From an endosymbiont of Galathealinum brachiosum (lineage in GTDB: Bacteria > Pseudomonadota > Gammaproteobacteria > SZUA-229), in contig QFXC01000007.1 in assembly GCA_003349885.1 (NCBI GenBank), positions 662,642 through 726,641 on the forward strand: 64,000 nt of DNA, written 5' to 3'. Below are positions 21,097 to 30,607 of the stretch, one piece after another. Both the position numbers and the translations under genes were made by a program. Every line of letters begins with the position of its first letter. Position 1 is the stretch's first letter. The notes under the pieces are model-generated. The model did no database searches. It saw only the letters and a list, made by a program, of their open reading frames with translations, and was not told the DNA's origin.

Positions 21097-21336
21097 ATGT
21101 TAGGTGAAAAGCACGATTTAATTCATGAACTACCAGAATATAAAGATCAGATACGCACGCTTAAAATGAGCAACAAACATTTTGAAAAGTTATTTGATAA
21201 ATACCACGATCTGGATCACCAGATCAGACGTATAGAAGAGGGCATAGAAACACCTGAAGATAGTTATTCTGAAGAACTGAAGAAAGAACGACTACAATTA
21301 AAAGATGAACTGTTTGGGATGATTAAAACCGCGTAA
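21097..21336 (+). CDS. YdcH-family small coiled-coil protein (DUF465)
   Basis: A 79-residue helical protein with the DUF465/YdcH pattern: LPEYKDQIRTLKMSNKHFEKLFDKYHDLDHQIRRIE followed by LKKERLQLKDELF. Function of the family is unknown. The ribosome-binding site GGGAGG precedes the ATG closely. A DksA/TraR-type gene begins 15 bp after the stop, so the two are probably co-transcribed. Confidence 0.85.
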   Translation: MLGEKHDLIHELPEYKDQIRTLKMSNKHFEKLFDKYHDLDHQIRRIEEGIETPEDSYSEELKKERLQLKDELFGMIKTA

Positions 21337-21351
21337 ACAACGGGGAATATA

Positions 21352-21678
21352 ATGGTCGAATCTACAGAATATAAAACACAGTTAGTAGCTTTACGCGCAG
21401 ATTTAACTCAGCGCGTGAATGCTATTGACAAAGATCTACACCATGAAAACGAGGCCATTGAAAAAGACTTCGCCGAGCAGGCAACTCAGCTTGAAAACGA
21501 AGAGGTTCTTAACTCACTAAATGATGAAGCTAAAGCGACCGTAATGCAAATTGATAAAGCCCTACTTCGAATCAATGATGGCCGTTTTGGACTATGCGGA
21601 GAATGCGGAATCGAAATAAACAAACAAAGGCTTGATGCTGTACCTTATGCAGAGTTTTGCATTAAGTGCGCTGAGTAA
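21352..21678 (+). CDS. DksA/TraR-family zinc-finger protein
   Basis: A 108-residue protein with an N-terminal coiled coil (residues ~5-65) and a C-terminal four-cysteine zinc finger (CGECGIEIN...CIKC). This is the short DksA/TraR layout that inserts into the RNA polymerase secondary channel and modulates initiation. It is shorter than DksA itself (151 residues in E. coli), so it is a paralogue-type member. It follows the YdcH-like gene by 15 bp, and a long hairpin lies downstream. Confidence 0.85.
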   Translation: MVESTEYKTQLVALRADLTQRVNAIDKDLHHENEAIEKDFAEQATQLENEEVLNSLNDEAKATVMQIDKALLRINDGRFGLCGECGIEINKQRLDAVPYAEFCIKCAE

Positions 21679-21689
21679 ACAAATATCAT

Positions 21690-21739
21690 GCACGGTGAAG
21701 ATATGGTGAACAAAGTTAGTCGCCATATCTTCACTGTGC
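21690..21739 (+). terminator. Long hairpin after the DksA/TraR-like gene
   Basis: Arms 21690-21706 and 21723-21739 pair over 17 bp with one G-T wobble, around a 16-nt loop. The downstream T-tract is poor (CCCCTTATT), so it may be a factor-assisted terminator or a stable 3' end. Confidence 0.6.
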
Positions 21740-21926
21740 CCCTTATTCCTGTTAGATAAAAAACTCTTCTTTTGCACTTCACCTTCTGTTATAACTCCTA
21801 TCAGAATGACAATACAACGAATTACTGCATTTAGCTTCGAATGAGGCCCAATACCGGAAATTTGATCGCAGGTATTTAATGGATATAATCAACCAATAAT
21901 AACCAGATTACATAAAGCTGAGATAA

Positions 21927-22400
21927 GTGAAAAAAATCGCACTGTTTGTTGATGTTCAAAACATCTACTACACCACTCGTGACGCATATGGCCGTCAGTT
22001 TAATTACCGAAAGTTCTGGAACCATATAAGCTCACAAGGTGAAATTGTTTCTGCCTATGCTTACGCCACGCATCGTGCCGATGATGGTCAGATAAAATTT
22101 CAGGATGCTCTCAGGCATATTGGCTTCACCGTTAAGCTTAAGCCCTTCATCCAACGTAGCGATGGTTCAGCCAAAGGTGACTGGGATGTGGGCATTACAA
22201 TTGACATTATGGAACAGGCAAAAGATGTTGAAACGGTGATTTTACTTTCGGGTGATGGAGACTTTGATTTGTTGCTTGATAAAATTAAAGATGATTATGG
22301 GGTTTCTGCAGAGGTTTATGGGGTTCCTTCATTGACCGCTAGGTCATTAATTGATTCTTCTAGTATTTTTCATGCTATTGATGAAGAGTTATTGATGTGA
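21927..22400 (+). CDS. NYN-domain protein (LabA/DUF88 family)
   Basis: A 157-residue PIN-like NYN-domain protein, a predicted metal-dependent RNase. The acidic residues are visible as FVDVQNIYY (residues 7-15), GDWDVGITIDIM (~86) and LLSGDGDFDLLL (~105). The start is GTG at 21927, directly followed by KKIALFVD, which is the usual family N-terminus. It stands alone, 248 bp from the preceding gene, and faces arfB. The RNA substrate is unknown. Confidence 0.85.
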   Translation: MKKIALFVDVQNIYYTTRDAYGRQFNYRKFWNHISSQGEIVSAYAYATHRADDGQIKFQDALRHIGFTVKLKPFIQRSDGSAKGDWDVGITIDIMEQAKDVETVILLSGDGDFDLLLDKIKDDYGVSAEVYGVPSLTARSLIDSSSIFHAIDEELLM

Positions 22401-22497
22401 ATTAACGTTTTTCGGTCTCGGACTGTTAGTTTCTTTGCACGCTAGGCCTTTATGGGAACGTGAAGACAAGAGCGAGTAAATATCCAGTAGCCCAACA

Positions 22498-22914
22498 TCA
22501 AAAATCTCGAACCTTCCCCCTCAACTGCTTAGCTTTCCCTCGACGAGTTTTATTATCAACCCTTTTTGCTTTAGCCGCCCTACCCGGTTTAGTCGCAATA
22601 CGCCGACGATTAATAACCGCCACACTCTTAATTAATTCACACAAACGCTCTAGCGCATCATCCCTGTTCTTCTCCTGCGTTCTAAAACGCTGAGCTTTAA
22701 TAATAATCACACCCTCTTTTGTGATTCGCTTATCTTTTAAATTAAATAAACGCTCTTTATAAAAATCGGGCAGGGATGATGCAAAAACATCAAAACGTAA
22801 ATGAATCGCACTGGAAACCTTATTTACATTCTGACCTCCCGCACCCTGAGCGCGTATCGCACTCAGTTCTATTTCGCTATCAGCTATTGAAACATTATTA
22901 GATATTTTCAACAT
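22498..22914 (-). CDS. arfB: Alternative ribosome-rescue factor ArfB
   Basis: A 138-residue peptidyl-tRNA hydrolase acting on stalled ribosomes. The catalytic GGQ is at residues 26-28 within IRAQGAGGQNVNKVSSAIHLRFD. A flexible, highly basic C-terminal tail (RRRIATKPGRAAKAKRVDNKTRRGKAKQLRGK) is the segment that enters the mRNA channel. Length and tail identify ArfB rather than PrfH or RF2. It lies 15 bp downstream of the DUF502 gene on the same strand. Confidence 0.94.
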   Translation of the reverse strand: MLKISNNVSIADSEIELSAIRAQGAGGQNVNKVSSAIHLRFDVFASSLPDFYKERLFNLKDKRITKEGVIIIKAQRFRTQEKNRDDALERLCELIKSVAVINRRRIATKPGRAAKAKRVDNKTRRGKAKQLRGKVRDF

Positions 22915-22929
22915 AATGACATTTACACA

Positions 22930-23514
22930 TCAATCACTCTTACCGGTAATACCGGCCGTTAAAACAAAACGCATCGCTTCATCCATTCCCATATCACACG
23001 GGTGAATGTCTTTTTTGGGGATTAACAGTGTAAATCCCCCGATCATATAACTCATGGGAAGATAGACCAGTACGCTATCACGTTGTTGCGCAAAGGCAGG
23101 CAAACTACTTGTATCATCCTGCGTAACAAAACCAATCATTAACATACCATTAATATTAACTGAAACCACCTTGCCGAACCCTTCTTTTTTAGGTGAGAAA
23201 AACTCAAACAAATCTCGTATCGAACGATATACCGTTTTTATCAACGGCACTCTATAGAGTATTTTTTCACCAAAAGAAAAAATCTGCCTTACAAAAATGG
23301 CTTTCATTAACAAACCAGCAACAAAAACAACCACCAGGCCTGCGATCATTCCCATACCTGGAAAATATATTTCATCTGATACAAACCAGTGAAGCGCTAT
23401 CACCATCATATTTTCAGATGTTATTGCTAACCAGTACAACAGATAAATAGTAAGCACGACAGGCACAACTGTAATAAAACCCGTAAGCAGGGTTTTACTG
23501 ATAGATTTCAACAT
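22930..23514 (-). CDS. DUF502 membrane protein
   Basis: A 194-residue inner-membrane protein with two hydrophobic helices in the first ~75 residues (LLTGFITVVPVVLTIYLLYW and GMIAGLVVVFVAGLLMKAIF) and the conserved segment YRVPLIKTVYRSIRDLFEFF. This is the DUF502 family, of unknown function. The C-terminal part (VYLPMSYMIGGFTLLIPKKDI) is a soluble beta region. It precedes arfB by 15 bp; co-transcription is likely. Confidence 0.85.
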   Translation of the reverse strand: MLKSISKTLLTGFITVVPVVLTIYLLYWLAITSENMMVIALHWFVSDEIYFPGMGMIAGLVVVFVAGLLMKAIFVRQIFSFGEKILYRVPLIKTVYRSIRDLFEFFSPKKEGFGKVVSVNINGMLMIGFVTQDDTSSLPAFAQQRDSVLVYLPMSYMIGGFTLLIPKKDIHPCDMGMDEAMRFVLTAGITGKSD

Positions 23515-23593
23515 AATTAATCCTGTTATTTAAAAATATAAAATTTTGATGCACAGATACTTTTAATTCTACAGCAATAGATCACTGCTAAAA

Positions 23594-24406
23594 CTAAAGC
23601 ATATCCATGTACATTTGAATTGCCCAGATAATCAGCACCCTTGTATGAACATCGCCAGGTTTAATAACCGCATCCTGCCCATCAAAAGTTTCACGCCGTT
23701 CAAACAACCCCCAACCACCTGATGATTTTCGCATCTGAACAATCATCGACATCCATTTTTTCTGATCTTCAAAATCCACATCTGCATATTTAAATAATAT
23801 GGTTACGCGCTCTGCATAAAGGTCTGAAAAAAAATTATCCTTTGTCTGCTCATCATAAATACGCGTTAATAACTCTAGTTTTTTTAAACTATAATTATCA
23901 GCAGAAATTAAACCTGTTTGTATTGCCCATTCCAGCACAAAAAACTGATGCGTAAGTATATATCCTGTCGCTTTATATTCCATAAACTGGTTCACATATG
24001 AAATTGCTCTTTTTTCTGGCTCACCAAAGGGCGCGGACATAAAGTTAAATAATTTTTGCCCACCAATACCCATATCACTGGACAGGGATATTCTTGATGC
24101 TTCAGGATCCAGCAACAATAAAAACGGATCACCTGAAACAGCCTCTGCTCGTTCTTTAATAAGCTTTTTCAGCTTATTATCATTCGTTAGTTCACTGATA
24201 TTTTTTAATGCCCACAACTCATCAACTGCGAGATGTTCACTATCTTTGATGAAGCTCAATTCATCATTGAATATTTTCTGTAAATTCCCCTTAGATATAT
24301 CCTGTTTTTTTGCATGTCCGGTTAAACTGAGTATCATTAGACAGGACAATAGAATAATCTGTAAAAGTCTCGCACCATGGGCTTTTGTATTGATATATAA
24401 CTTCAT
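23594..24406 (-). CDS. Exported protein, function unknown
   Basis: A 270-residue protein with an N-terminal signal sequence or anchor (LLQIILLSCLMILSLTGHA, residues ~14-32; signal peptidase I site after GHA). The rest is mostly helical and ends in a conserved-looking segment GGWGLFERRETFDGQDAVIKPGDVHTRVLIIWAIQMY. It has no recognisable enzyme motif and I do not recognise a family. It lies 79 bp upstream of DUF502 on the same strand. Confidence 0.65.
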   Translation of the reverse strand: MKLYINTKAHGARLLQIILLSCLMILSLTGHAKKQDISKGNLQKIFNDELSFIKDSEHLAVDELWALKNISELTNDNKLKKLIKERAEAVSGDPFLLLLDPEASRISLSSDMGIGGQKLFNFMSAPFGEPEKRAISYVNQFMEYKATGYILTHQFFVLEWAIQTGLISADNYSLKKLELLTRIYDEQTKDNFFSDLYAERVTILFKYADVDFEDQKKWMSMIVQMRKSSGGWGLFERRETFDGQDAVIKPGDVHTRVLIIWAIQMYMDML

Positions 24407-24503
24407 ATTTACTTCATTTTTATTGATTTCAACAAGATGTATTCACACAATAATATGATATATTGCTGTGTGTCCACATTAATAACGGTACAAAGGCGAA
24501 AAA

Positions 24504-24758
24504 ATGCATTACTCAAAAGATCATCTGGCTGAGCTTGATATATTAATTCAATACAGCCTGGATTCGACCCAACAAGGTTTGAAAATTCACTCAAGCGCAA
24601 GCGAAGAAAAGATAAATGCAGTTGAACGTTTATTTGACAAGGGACTTGTTAGCGCAATAGATGGTGGTTATTTAACTGATCTAGGTAGAAAAGCCGCTGA
24701 GCATGCTCAAGCCCTTATTCTTATGCTGGCACCACACTACGAAAACATCGCTAGTTAA
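24504..24758 (+). CDS. TIGR02647-family protein
   Basis: An 84-residue protein matching the TIGR02647 family known from Pseudomonas and relatives: ELDILIQYSLDSTQQGLKIHSSASEE, AVERLFDKGLVSAIDGGYLTDLGRKAAEHAQ. The second half has the pattern of a small winged-helix-like fold (LxxKGLVxxxDGGYLTDLGR). Function is unknown. It is convergent with dsbB, ending 5 bp from the dsbB stop. Confidence 0.8.
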   Translation: MHYSKDHLAELDILIQYSLDSTQQGLKIHSSASEEKINAVERLFDKGLVSAIDGGYLTDLGRKAAEHAQALILMLAPHYENIAS

Positions 24759-24763
24759 AAACC

Positions 24764-25291
24764 TCAGGTTTTATTGCTTATTATTTCTTTAATGGTTACC
24801 AGCACAATACTTAAACTGAAAAGAGTAAGTCCAGCTGATAACAACATCAATGCTTCCGCCATGGTTACACCGAAGATAATTTCAGGGGTGTAACCACACG
24901 AAGTCTCTACCTGATACATCCAGGGCAACCACTGCTCTATTGCAAACCATGCCGGCAAGCCGGCATCAAAGCCACAATCTCCAAATATAAATCCCCGCTC
25001 GGTACCTAATAACAGATAACTTCGCTCTGCAAGCCCTATAACGCTCAATAATATAATTATTTGTAAACCTGCATTTAACCATGCCATTTTTCTAAATAAC
25101 AAACCCGCTATTGACACAATTACAATCAGAGATATCCAGAGACGCACCTGAATACAGACGACACAGGGCAACTCTTCCAGCTGATATTGATAAAACAGAG
25201 CCGCGGCTAATAATGAGAGCCCACCTGATATATATGCCAGCCAGTACCAGTGACTATGTGAAACATCTTGCAATATTTTAATTATTTTCAT
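24764..25291 (-). CDS. dsbB: Disulfide bond formation protein DsbB
   Basis: A 175-residue four-helix inner-membrane protein that reoxidises DsbA using quinones. Both redox pairs are present: CVVC at residues 43-46 and the periplasmic-loop Cys106/Cys132. Helices run at about 18-35, 50-66, 73-90 and 140-165. No dsbA is in the window. The pair spacing is close to E. coli DsbB (41/44 and 104/130). Confidence 0.9.
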   Translation of the reverse strand: MKIIKILQDVSHSHWYWLAYISGGLSLLAAALFYQYQLEELPCVVCIQVRLWISLIVIVSIAGLLFRKMAWLNAGLQIIILLSVIGLAERSYLLLGTERGFIFGDCGFDAGLPAWFAIEQWLPWMYQVETSCGYTPEIIFGVTMAEALMLLSAGLTLFSLSIVLVTIKEIISNKT

Positions 25292-25372
25292 AGAGCATTA
25301 TCTATTTATTAATCGGTAAAAATCAAGCGAACTAAATCAGAATAGCCTTATATTGGATTTTCGTGTACAATT

Positions 25373-25529
25373 CGTGCTCAATTTCTGGCGCACCTCGGTC
25401 TGCGCCTGTATTCATGCTTTATTCAGCTCGAAACAAACTAACTGTTTCCGCCTAGACCGTCCCATAACACGCCTCAGGCTGTATGGATGGGCAGATTCCA
25501 AAATCTGTGTTCTGGAGAACATACAATAT
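25373..25529 (+). promoter_or_regulatory. Structured 5' leader of the RhlE-type helicase
   Basis: Four consecutive short hairpins precede the SD: GGCGCA/TGCGCC (25387-25406), GAAAC/GTTTC (25430-25448), CCATA/TATGG (25462-25486) and CAGATT/AATCTG (25492-25507). GGAGA (25514) then precedes ATG 25530. A TACAAT box near 25367 could be the -10. A long structured leader is common for cold-inducible helicase and cold-shock mRNAs; that role here is inference. Confidence 0.45.
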
Positions 25530-26810
25530 ATGTCATTTGATAACCTTGGCTTACGGGCCGAATTACTCCGTGCTGTATCCGAAAAAGGCTACAACACCCC
25601 CTCACCAATCCAGCTACAGGCTATTCCACCTATTCTTGAAGGCAAGGATATTATGGGCGCAGCACAAACTGGTACGGGAAAAACAGCTGGGTTTACCCTG
25701 CCCCTGTTAAATAATCTGATGTCTTCTGGTAAAAACCAGAAAGGCAGGACCATACGCGCGCTGGTACTTACACCTACTCGTGAATTAGCTGCTCAGGTTG
25801 CACAAAACGTAGAAGAATACAGTAAACACTTACCAATTAAATCGACTGTTATCTTTGGCGGTGTAAGCATTAACCCGCAAATTAAAAAACTAAAAAATGG
25901 TATTGATGTTTTAGTGGCAACACCGGGGCGCTTACTTGATCATGTTAGTCAAAAGACTATCGATCTGTCTCAACTTGAAATACTCGTACTGGATGAAGCT
26001 GACCGTATGTTAGATATGGGGTTCATTCACGATATTCGCAAAGTTCTGGCACTTGTGCCAAAAAAGAAACAGACACTATTGTTCTCGGCAACTTTTTCTA
26101 ATGAAATTAAAAAACTCGCCACGGGTCTGCTTAACTCACCAACACTAATTGAAGTTGCCAGACAAAATGCAGCAACGGATACTGTTACTCAAGTAGTACA
26201 TCCGGTAGATAAAAGTCGTAAACGCGAATTACTATCTTTCTTAATTGGTTCAAACAACTGGCAACAGGTACTGGTTTTTAATAGAACCAAACATGGTGCA
26301 AACCGCCTGGCAGAACAATTAACAAACGACGGTATTGCTTCAGCAGCTATTCATGGTAATAAAAGTCAAAGTGCTCGCACAAAAGCATTGGCTGATTTTA
26401 AATCTGGCAAAATTCGAGTGTTAGTTGCAACTGACATTGCCGCACGTGGCATCGATATTGACCAGCTACCCCATGTTGTCAATTATGAACTACCTAATGT
26501 TGCAGAAGATTACGTACACCGTATTGGTCGTACAGGTCGCGCAGGCAATGAAGGTGAAGCCATGTCTCTGGTTTGCGTTGATGAGCACAAATTATTAAAA
26601 GACATCGAACGTTTAATGAAAAAAGATATACCTCAGGTCATTATAGAAGGTTATACACCTGACCCTTCGATTAAAGCTGAACCAATTCAAAATGGTCGCA
26701 ACAGGCAGCAACAAAAAAGACGCCCTGCTGGAAACAAACAACGTTCAGGCAATGGTCGTAATGGCAACCAGAATAAACAGCGTCGCCGTAAATCGAAAGA
26801 AGCGGCATAA
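25530..26810 (+). CDS. rhlE: DEAD-box RNA helicase, RhlE type
   Basis: A 426-residue ATP-dependent RNA helicase. Motifs in order: Q motif ([13 protein letters not shown]), [55 protein letters not shown] and HRIGRTGR. The basic, Gln/Arg-rich C-terminal tail is typical of RhlE. I chose ATG 25530 because MSFDNLGL is the family start and GGAGA precedes it; the in-frame reading upstream to 25353 is leader RNA. RhlE acts in ribosome assembly and RNA decay. An ABC-F gene follows on the same strand. Confidence 0.93.
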   Translation: MSFDNLGLRAELLRAVSEKGYNTPSPIQLQAIPPILEGKDIMGAAQTGTGKTAGFTLPLLNNLMSSGKNQKGRTIRALVLTPTRELAAQVAQNVEEYSKHLPIKSTVIFGGVSINPQIKKLKNGIDVLVATPGRLLDHVSQKTIDLSQLEILVLDEADRMLDMGFIHDIRKVLALVPKKKQTLLFSATFSNEIKKLATGLLNSPTLIEVARQNAATDTVTQVVHPVDKSRKRELLSFLIGSNNWQQVLVFNRTKHGANRLAEQLTNDGIASAAIHGNKSQSARTKALADFKSGKIRVLVATDIAARGIDIDQLPHVVNYELPNVAEDYVHRIGRTGRAGNEGEAMSLVCVDEHKLLKDIERLMKKDIPQVIIEGYTPDPSIKAEPIQNGRNRQQQKRRPAGNKQRSGNGRNGNQNKQRRRKSKEAA

Positions 26811-26826
26811 ATTGAGAGATAGAGCT

Positions 26827-26857
26827 GAAACCTTTTACTAGTTAAAGGTTTCATTTT
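26827..26857 (+). terminator. Terminator after rhlE
   Basis: Stem GAAACCTTT/AAAGGTTTC (26827-26835 and 26844-26852), followed by ATTTTC. Confidence 0.65.
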
Positions 26858-26885
26858 CATACAAATTAATTTCAGGAATAAGACA

Positions 26886-28493
26886 TTGTTAACTACTGCA
26901 AATATCACTATGCAATTTGGCTCAAAGCCACTTTTTGAAAACGTTTCGGTTAAATTCACCGACGGTAATCGTTACGGACTGATTGGCGCCAATGGTTGTG
27001 GAAAATCAACCTTTATGAAAATTCTTGGTAGCGACCTTGAACCAACAGCAGGTAACGTATCTAAAGACCCTGACCAACGTATAGGTAAATTAAAACAGGA
27101 CCAGTTTGCTTACGAAGAATATAGCGTTATTGATACGGTATTAATGGGCCATGAAGACTTATGGAAAGTTAAGTCTGAAAAAGATGCCATTTATGCCAAC
27201 CCGGAAATGACCGAAGAAGATGGCATACGCGCCGGTGACCTTGAAGGTGAGTTTGCAGAAATGGATGGCTACACAGCTGAAGCTCGCGCTGGTGAATTAT
27301 TAATTGGTGTGGGCATTCCGGTTGAACAACATTATGGCCCTATGTCTAATGTTGCCGCTGGTTGGAAATTACGAGTATTACTGGCACAGGTTTTGTTTTC
27401 TGAACCAGACATTATGCTACTCGACGAACCGACCAACCATCTGGACATTAAAACCATCAGCTGGTTAGAAGGCATTTTAAACTCTCGTAATTGCACCATG
27501 ATTATCATTTCCCACGATCGTCACTTCCTTAACAGTGTATGCACACATATGGCTGATTTAGATTACGGTGAAGTGCGTATGTACCCTGGCAACTATGATG
27601 AGTATATGACTGCATCAACTCAGGTACAGGAACAACTACTCTCGAACAATGCAAAAAAATCTGCTGAGATTGCTGAACTTAAAGCATTCGTTAGTCGTTT
27701 CTCAGCCAATGCTTCCAAATCAAAACAGGCGACATCTCGTGCCAAAAAACTCGATAAGATTTCTCTCGACGAAGTAAAACCTTCAAGTCGTAAAAATCCA
27801 TTTATTCAGTTTGGAGAAGATAAAAAATTACACCGTTTAGCTCTGGAGATTGAAGGTCTGGGTAAAACCTATGACAAAGAAGTATTTAAAGACTTTAACT
27901 TCATGACAGAGGTGGGTGAACGTATTGCCATTATCGGACCTAACGGCATTGGCAAAACCACCTTATTAAGATGCCTGTATGGTGACGTTGAACCTACAGC
28001 CGGCACGGTAAAGTGGTCTGAAAATTCTCAGCTAGGTTATTACGCACAGGACCACTCAGCTGATTTTGAAAAAGACAAAACGCTGATCGACTGGATGAGT
28101 GAATGGGGCCAGGAAAAAGATGACGAACAGGTTATTCGTGGCACGCTAGGTCGTTTATTATTTTCTCAGGACGACATTGATAAATCAGTAAAAGTTTTAT
28201 CTGGTGGTGAACAGGGTCGTATGCTGTTTGGTAAGTTGATGCTACAGCGTGATAATATTCTTTTATTAGACGAGCCAACCAACCACATGGACATGGAGTC
28301 AATTGAGTCTCTTAATCTGGCACTGGAAAACTACCCTGGAACACTGGTATTTGTCAGCCATGACCGTGAGTTTGTTTCATCATTAGCGACACGAATTCTT
28401 GAAATAACGGAAGACGGCATTATCGATTTCCGTGGTACTTATGAAGATTATCTTGCTAGCCAGGATACAAGTAAAGTCAAGAAGCGTGCTTAA
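26886..28493 (+). CDS. ybiT: ABC-F family ATPase, YbiT type
   Basis: A 535-residue duplicated ABC ATPase without membrane domain, matching E. coli YbiT from end to end. The two Walker A motifs are GANGCGKS and [18 protein letters not shown] and [10 protein letters not shown] are the Walker B regions; the interdomain linker carries [27 protein letters not shown] proteins bind the ribosomal E site and relieve stalling. The start is TTG at 26886, preceded by AGGAA, since [24 protein letters not shown] is the family N-terminus. Confidence 0.94.
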   Translation: MLTTANITMQFGSKPLFENVSVKFTDGNRYGLIGANGCGKSTFMKILGSDLEPTAGNVSKDPDQRIGKLKQDQFAYEEYSVIDTVLMGHEDLWKVKSEKDAIYANPEMTEEDGIRAGDLEGEFAEMDGYTAEARAGELLIGVGIPVEQHYGPMSNVAAGWKLRVLLAQVLFSEPDIMLLDEPTNHLDIKTISWLEGILNSRNCTMIIISHDRHFLNSVCTHMADLDYGEVRMYPGNYDEYMTASTQVQEQLLSNNAKKSAEIAELKAFVSRFSANASKSKQATSRAKKLDKISLDEVKPSSRKNPFIQFGEDKKLHRLALEIEGLGKTYDKEVFKDFNFMTEVGERIAIIGPNGIGKTTLLRCLYGDVEPTAGTVKWSENSQLGYYAQDHSADFEKDKTLIDWMSEWGQEKDDEQVIRGTLGRLLFSQDDIDKSVKVLSGGEQGRMLFGKLMLQRDNILLLDEPTNHMDMESIESLNLALENYPGTLVFVSHDREFVSSLATRILEITEDGIIDFRGTYEDYLASQDTSKVKKRA

Positions 28494-28513
28494 TCTGTAA
28501 ACAATCTGGACAC

Positions 28514-28529
28514 GGTGTTTTTTAACACC
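28514..28529 (+). terminator. Weak terminator after ybiT
   Basis: Stem GGTGTT/AACACC around a TTTT loop, followed by ATTT. Short and without strong T-tract. Confidence 0.4.
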
Positions 28530-28537
28530 ATTTAAAC

Positions 28538-28626
28538 TGTCGTCCCCGAATGCCTGTGTCGGGGACCCAGCGTCCTCAGGCATAACAATGTCATTATATT
28601 CCCGACACAGGCATTCGGCAATGACA
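28538..28626. repeat. REP-like hairpin repeat (copy A)
   Basis: A perfect 18-bp inverted repeat (28546-28563 and 28601-28618, core CCGAATGCCTGTGTCGGG) around a 37-nt loop that contains GACCCAGCGTC. The left half, TGTCGTCCCCG...CGGGGACCCAGCGTC, shares its architecture with copies near 32088 and 39930. Confidence 0.65.
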
Positions 28627-28651
28627 CTTCTTAAATATTATCGGAACACCC

Positions 28652-30025
28652 ATGAAATCTTTCTCATCTCTAAACCTGTCAAAAGACTTCTTAACCAATC
28701 TTGATTCTCTCGGTTACAAAGAGATGACACCGATACAACAAAAAAGTATTCCTCTGGTATTAGAGGAAAAAGATGTACGGGCACAGGCAAAAACCGGTAG
28801 TGGAAAAACCGCAGCATTTGGCATCGGCTTACTGAATCAACTTGATTCTAAAAGTTATCTTACTCAGTCGTTAATTCTTTGCCCTACGCGTGAACTTGCC
28901 GACCAGGTCAGTAAGGAAATGCGCAAACTTGCTCGCCCTATTCCAAACACAAAAATTACAACCTTATGTGGTGGAACACCTATAGTTCCACAATATGCCT
29001 CACTGGAACATCATCCACATATTGTTGTAGGAACACCTGGTCGTGTTTTAAAACATTGTCAGAAAGGCACATTGAAACTGGATAACTTAACCTCTCTGGT
29101 TCTTGATGAAGCAGACCGCATGTTAGATATGGGATTTTCCGATGACATCAAACTCATCATCAATAAAACCCCTGAACAACGACAAACTTTATTATTTTCT
29201 GCCACATTCCCCGACCAGATAAAAAAGATAAGTCAGTCAATACAAAAAAATCCTGTAGAAATTCGTGTTGAAACTATTCATGACGATTCAAATATAAAGC
29301 AGTTTTTTTATGAGATTGATAGACAGGCAAGAACCAGCACATTAATTTCATTGCTACAACACTATCAACCCGAATCCAGCGTAATTTTCTGTAACAGAAA
29401 ACAGCAGTGCAAAGACCTTGCTGAAGAACTCTGGAGTCAGGGGTTTCATGCAGTTGCTCTACATGGTGACCTTGACCAGAAAGATCGTGACCAAAAACTG
29501 GTGCAGTTTGCAAATAAAAGCAGCTCAATTTTGATTGCCACCGATGTTGCCGCACGTGGTCTGGATATTAAAGATTTACGCGCGGTTATAAATTTCGAGC
29601 TATCACCCGACCCGGAAATTCATATTCATCGAATTGGCCGTACGGGACGTGCAGGTAATGAAGGACTTGCATTAAGTTTGTTTACAGCATCGGAAGCCCC
29701 CAAAGTAAACGCCATAGAAGATTACCAGAAAAGACCGGTAAAAATTGAAAGCACTTCAACTTTAAAACCTAAGCAAAACACTAAAATAAAACCACTGATG
29801 AGCACGCTGTGTATTAATGCCGGACGTAAAAATAAAGTTCGCGCAGGTGATATATTAGGCGCCTTAACTAAAAATACAAAACTACCGGGCAAGCACATTG
29901 GTAAAATAGATATTTTTGATATTGTGGCATATGTTGCCGTTGAACAGGCCGTTGCTAAACAGGCATTACAGATTCTTTCAGAAGGAAAAATTAAGGGTCG
30001 TAAATATAGAGTAAGAAAAATTTAA
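28652..30025 (+). CDS. dbpA: ATP-dependent RNA helicase DbpA
   Basis: A 457-residue DEAD-box helicase that acts on 23S rRNA during 50S assembly. The helicase core carries [41 protein letters not shown] and [10 protein letters not shown]. The C-terminal RNA-binding domain (STLCINAGRKNKVRAGDILGALTKN...HIGKIDIFDIVAYVAVE...KIKGRKYRVRKI) is the DbpA signature that recognises hairpin 92 of 23S rRNA. A bidirectional terminator lies just after the stop. Confidence 0.95.
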   Translation: MKSFSSLNLSKDFLTNLDSLGYKEMTPIQQKSIPLVLEEKDVRAQAKTGSGKTAAFGIGLLNQLDSKSYLTQSLILCPTRELADQVSKEMRKLARPIPNTKITTLCGGTPIVPQYASLEHHPHIVVGTPGRVLKHCQKGTLKLDNLTSLVLDEADRMLDMGFSDDIKLIINKTPEQRQTLLFSATFPDQIKKISQSIQKNPVEIRVETIHDDSNIKQFFYEIDRQARTSTLISLLQHYQPESSVIFCNRKQQCKDLAEELWSQGFHAVALHGDLDQKDRDQKLVQFANKSSSILIATDVAARGLDIKDLRAVINFELSPDPEIHIHRIGRTGRAGNEGLALSLFTASEAPKVNAIEDYQKRPVKIESTSTLKPKQNTKIKPLMSTLCINAGRKNKVRAGDILGALTKNTKLPGKHIGKIDIFDIVAYVAVEQAVAKQALQILSEGKIKGRKYRVRKI

Positions 30026-30026
30026 T

Positions 30027-30061
30027 AAAAAAGCGAAGAGGATATACCTCTTCGCTTTTTT
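30027..30061. terminator. Bidirectional terminator between dbpA and the SgpC-like gene
   Basis: 15-bp stem with A-run and T-run on opposite sides (30027-30041 and 30047-30061; core GCGAAGAGG/CCTCTTCGC). Works for both convergent genes. Confidence 0.9.
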
Positions 30062-30065
30062 ATAT

Positions 30066-30419
30066 CTAGTTTGCAGGAACCAGCATTGGGCCACCACCAT
30101 AAGGTGCGCCATAAGCAGGGTAACCTCCATAACCATAACCCGGATATCCACCGCCACCATACGCAGGATAAGCTCCACCGTAACCAGGATAACGACTCAA
30201 ACCACCGGGATAACCTCCGTATGCGGGATATCCACCCCATGGACTATAACCGCCGGGATAACCGCCACCCCACGGACTGTTATAACCACCGGGGTAACCT
30301 CCCCAACCAGGCCCATTTGAAAAATTAAACGGACTCCAGAACGCATTAGCTGGCGAAAGCATAAACACGGCAGCTGTAGCTACAGCTGATACCGCTAGAA
30401 TTTTTTGTATTTTTTTCAT
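30066..30419 (-). CDS. Gly/Tyr/Pro-rich secreted protein, SgpC-like sulfur globule protein candidate
   Basis: A 117-residue protein with a signal peptide (KKIQKILAVSAVATAAVFML then SPANA) and a mature chain starting FWSPFNF that consists of GGYPGG/YPAYGG repeats. Allochromatium vinosum SgpC is a comparable exported Gly/Tyr-rich coat protein of periplasmic sulfur globules; the match is compositional, so function is inferred. I chose ATG 30419 because AAGGAG lies ~10 nt upstream; an in-frame ATG 7 codons earlier is less likely. The gene is preceded by a candidate FNR-type box (30527-30540). Confidence 0.7.
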   Translation of the reverse strand: MKKIQKILAVSAVATAAVFMLSPANAFWSPFNFSNGPGWGGYPGGYNSPWGGGYPGGYSPWGGYPAYGGYPGGLSRYPGYGGAYPAYGGGGYPGYGYGGYPAYGAPYGGGPMLVPAN

Positions 30420-30526
30420 ATTCTGACTCCTTGTTTTCATTTATTGTATTTAAACATCAGGGAACACCGCCCCACTAATCAAATTTTTACTTACCATTGA
30501 TACTAGAATAGATCACGCTTTAAGTA

Positions 30527-30540
30527 TTGACCTATGTCAT
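30527..30540 (-). promoter_or_regulatory. FNR/CRP-family box candidate upstream of the SgpC-like gene
   Basis: TTGAC-CTAT-GTCAT, a near-symmetric 14-mer with the TTGAN-N4-NTCAA layout. A possible -10 (TAGTAT on the minus strand, 30500-30505) would place the box near -41 relative to the start of transcription, the class II activator position. It shares 10 of 14 bases with the box at 46355. Confidence 0.4.
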
Positions 30541-30607
30541 CTTTTATTTTCAAACCGATTACGGTCGAGCCATAAAGCATCAGTTATAAGCAATATATAG
30601 TTAATAG

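Noticed and set aside
25353..25529. N-terminal extension of the RhlE-type helicase
   Set aside because: The frame is open but has no helicase homology, and a good ribosome-binding site precedes ATG 25530. Treated as leader RNA.
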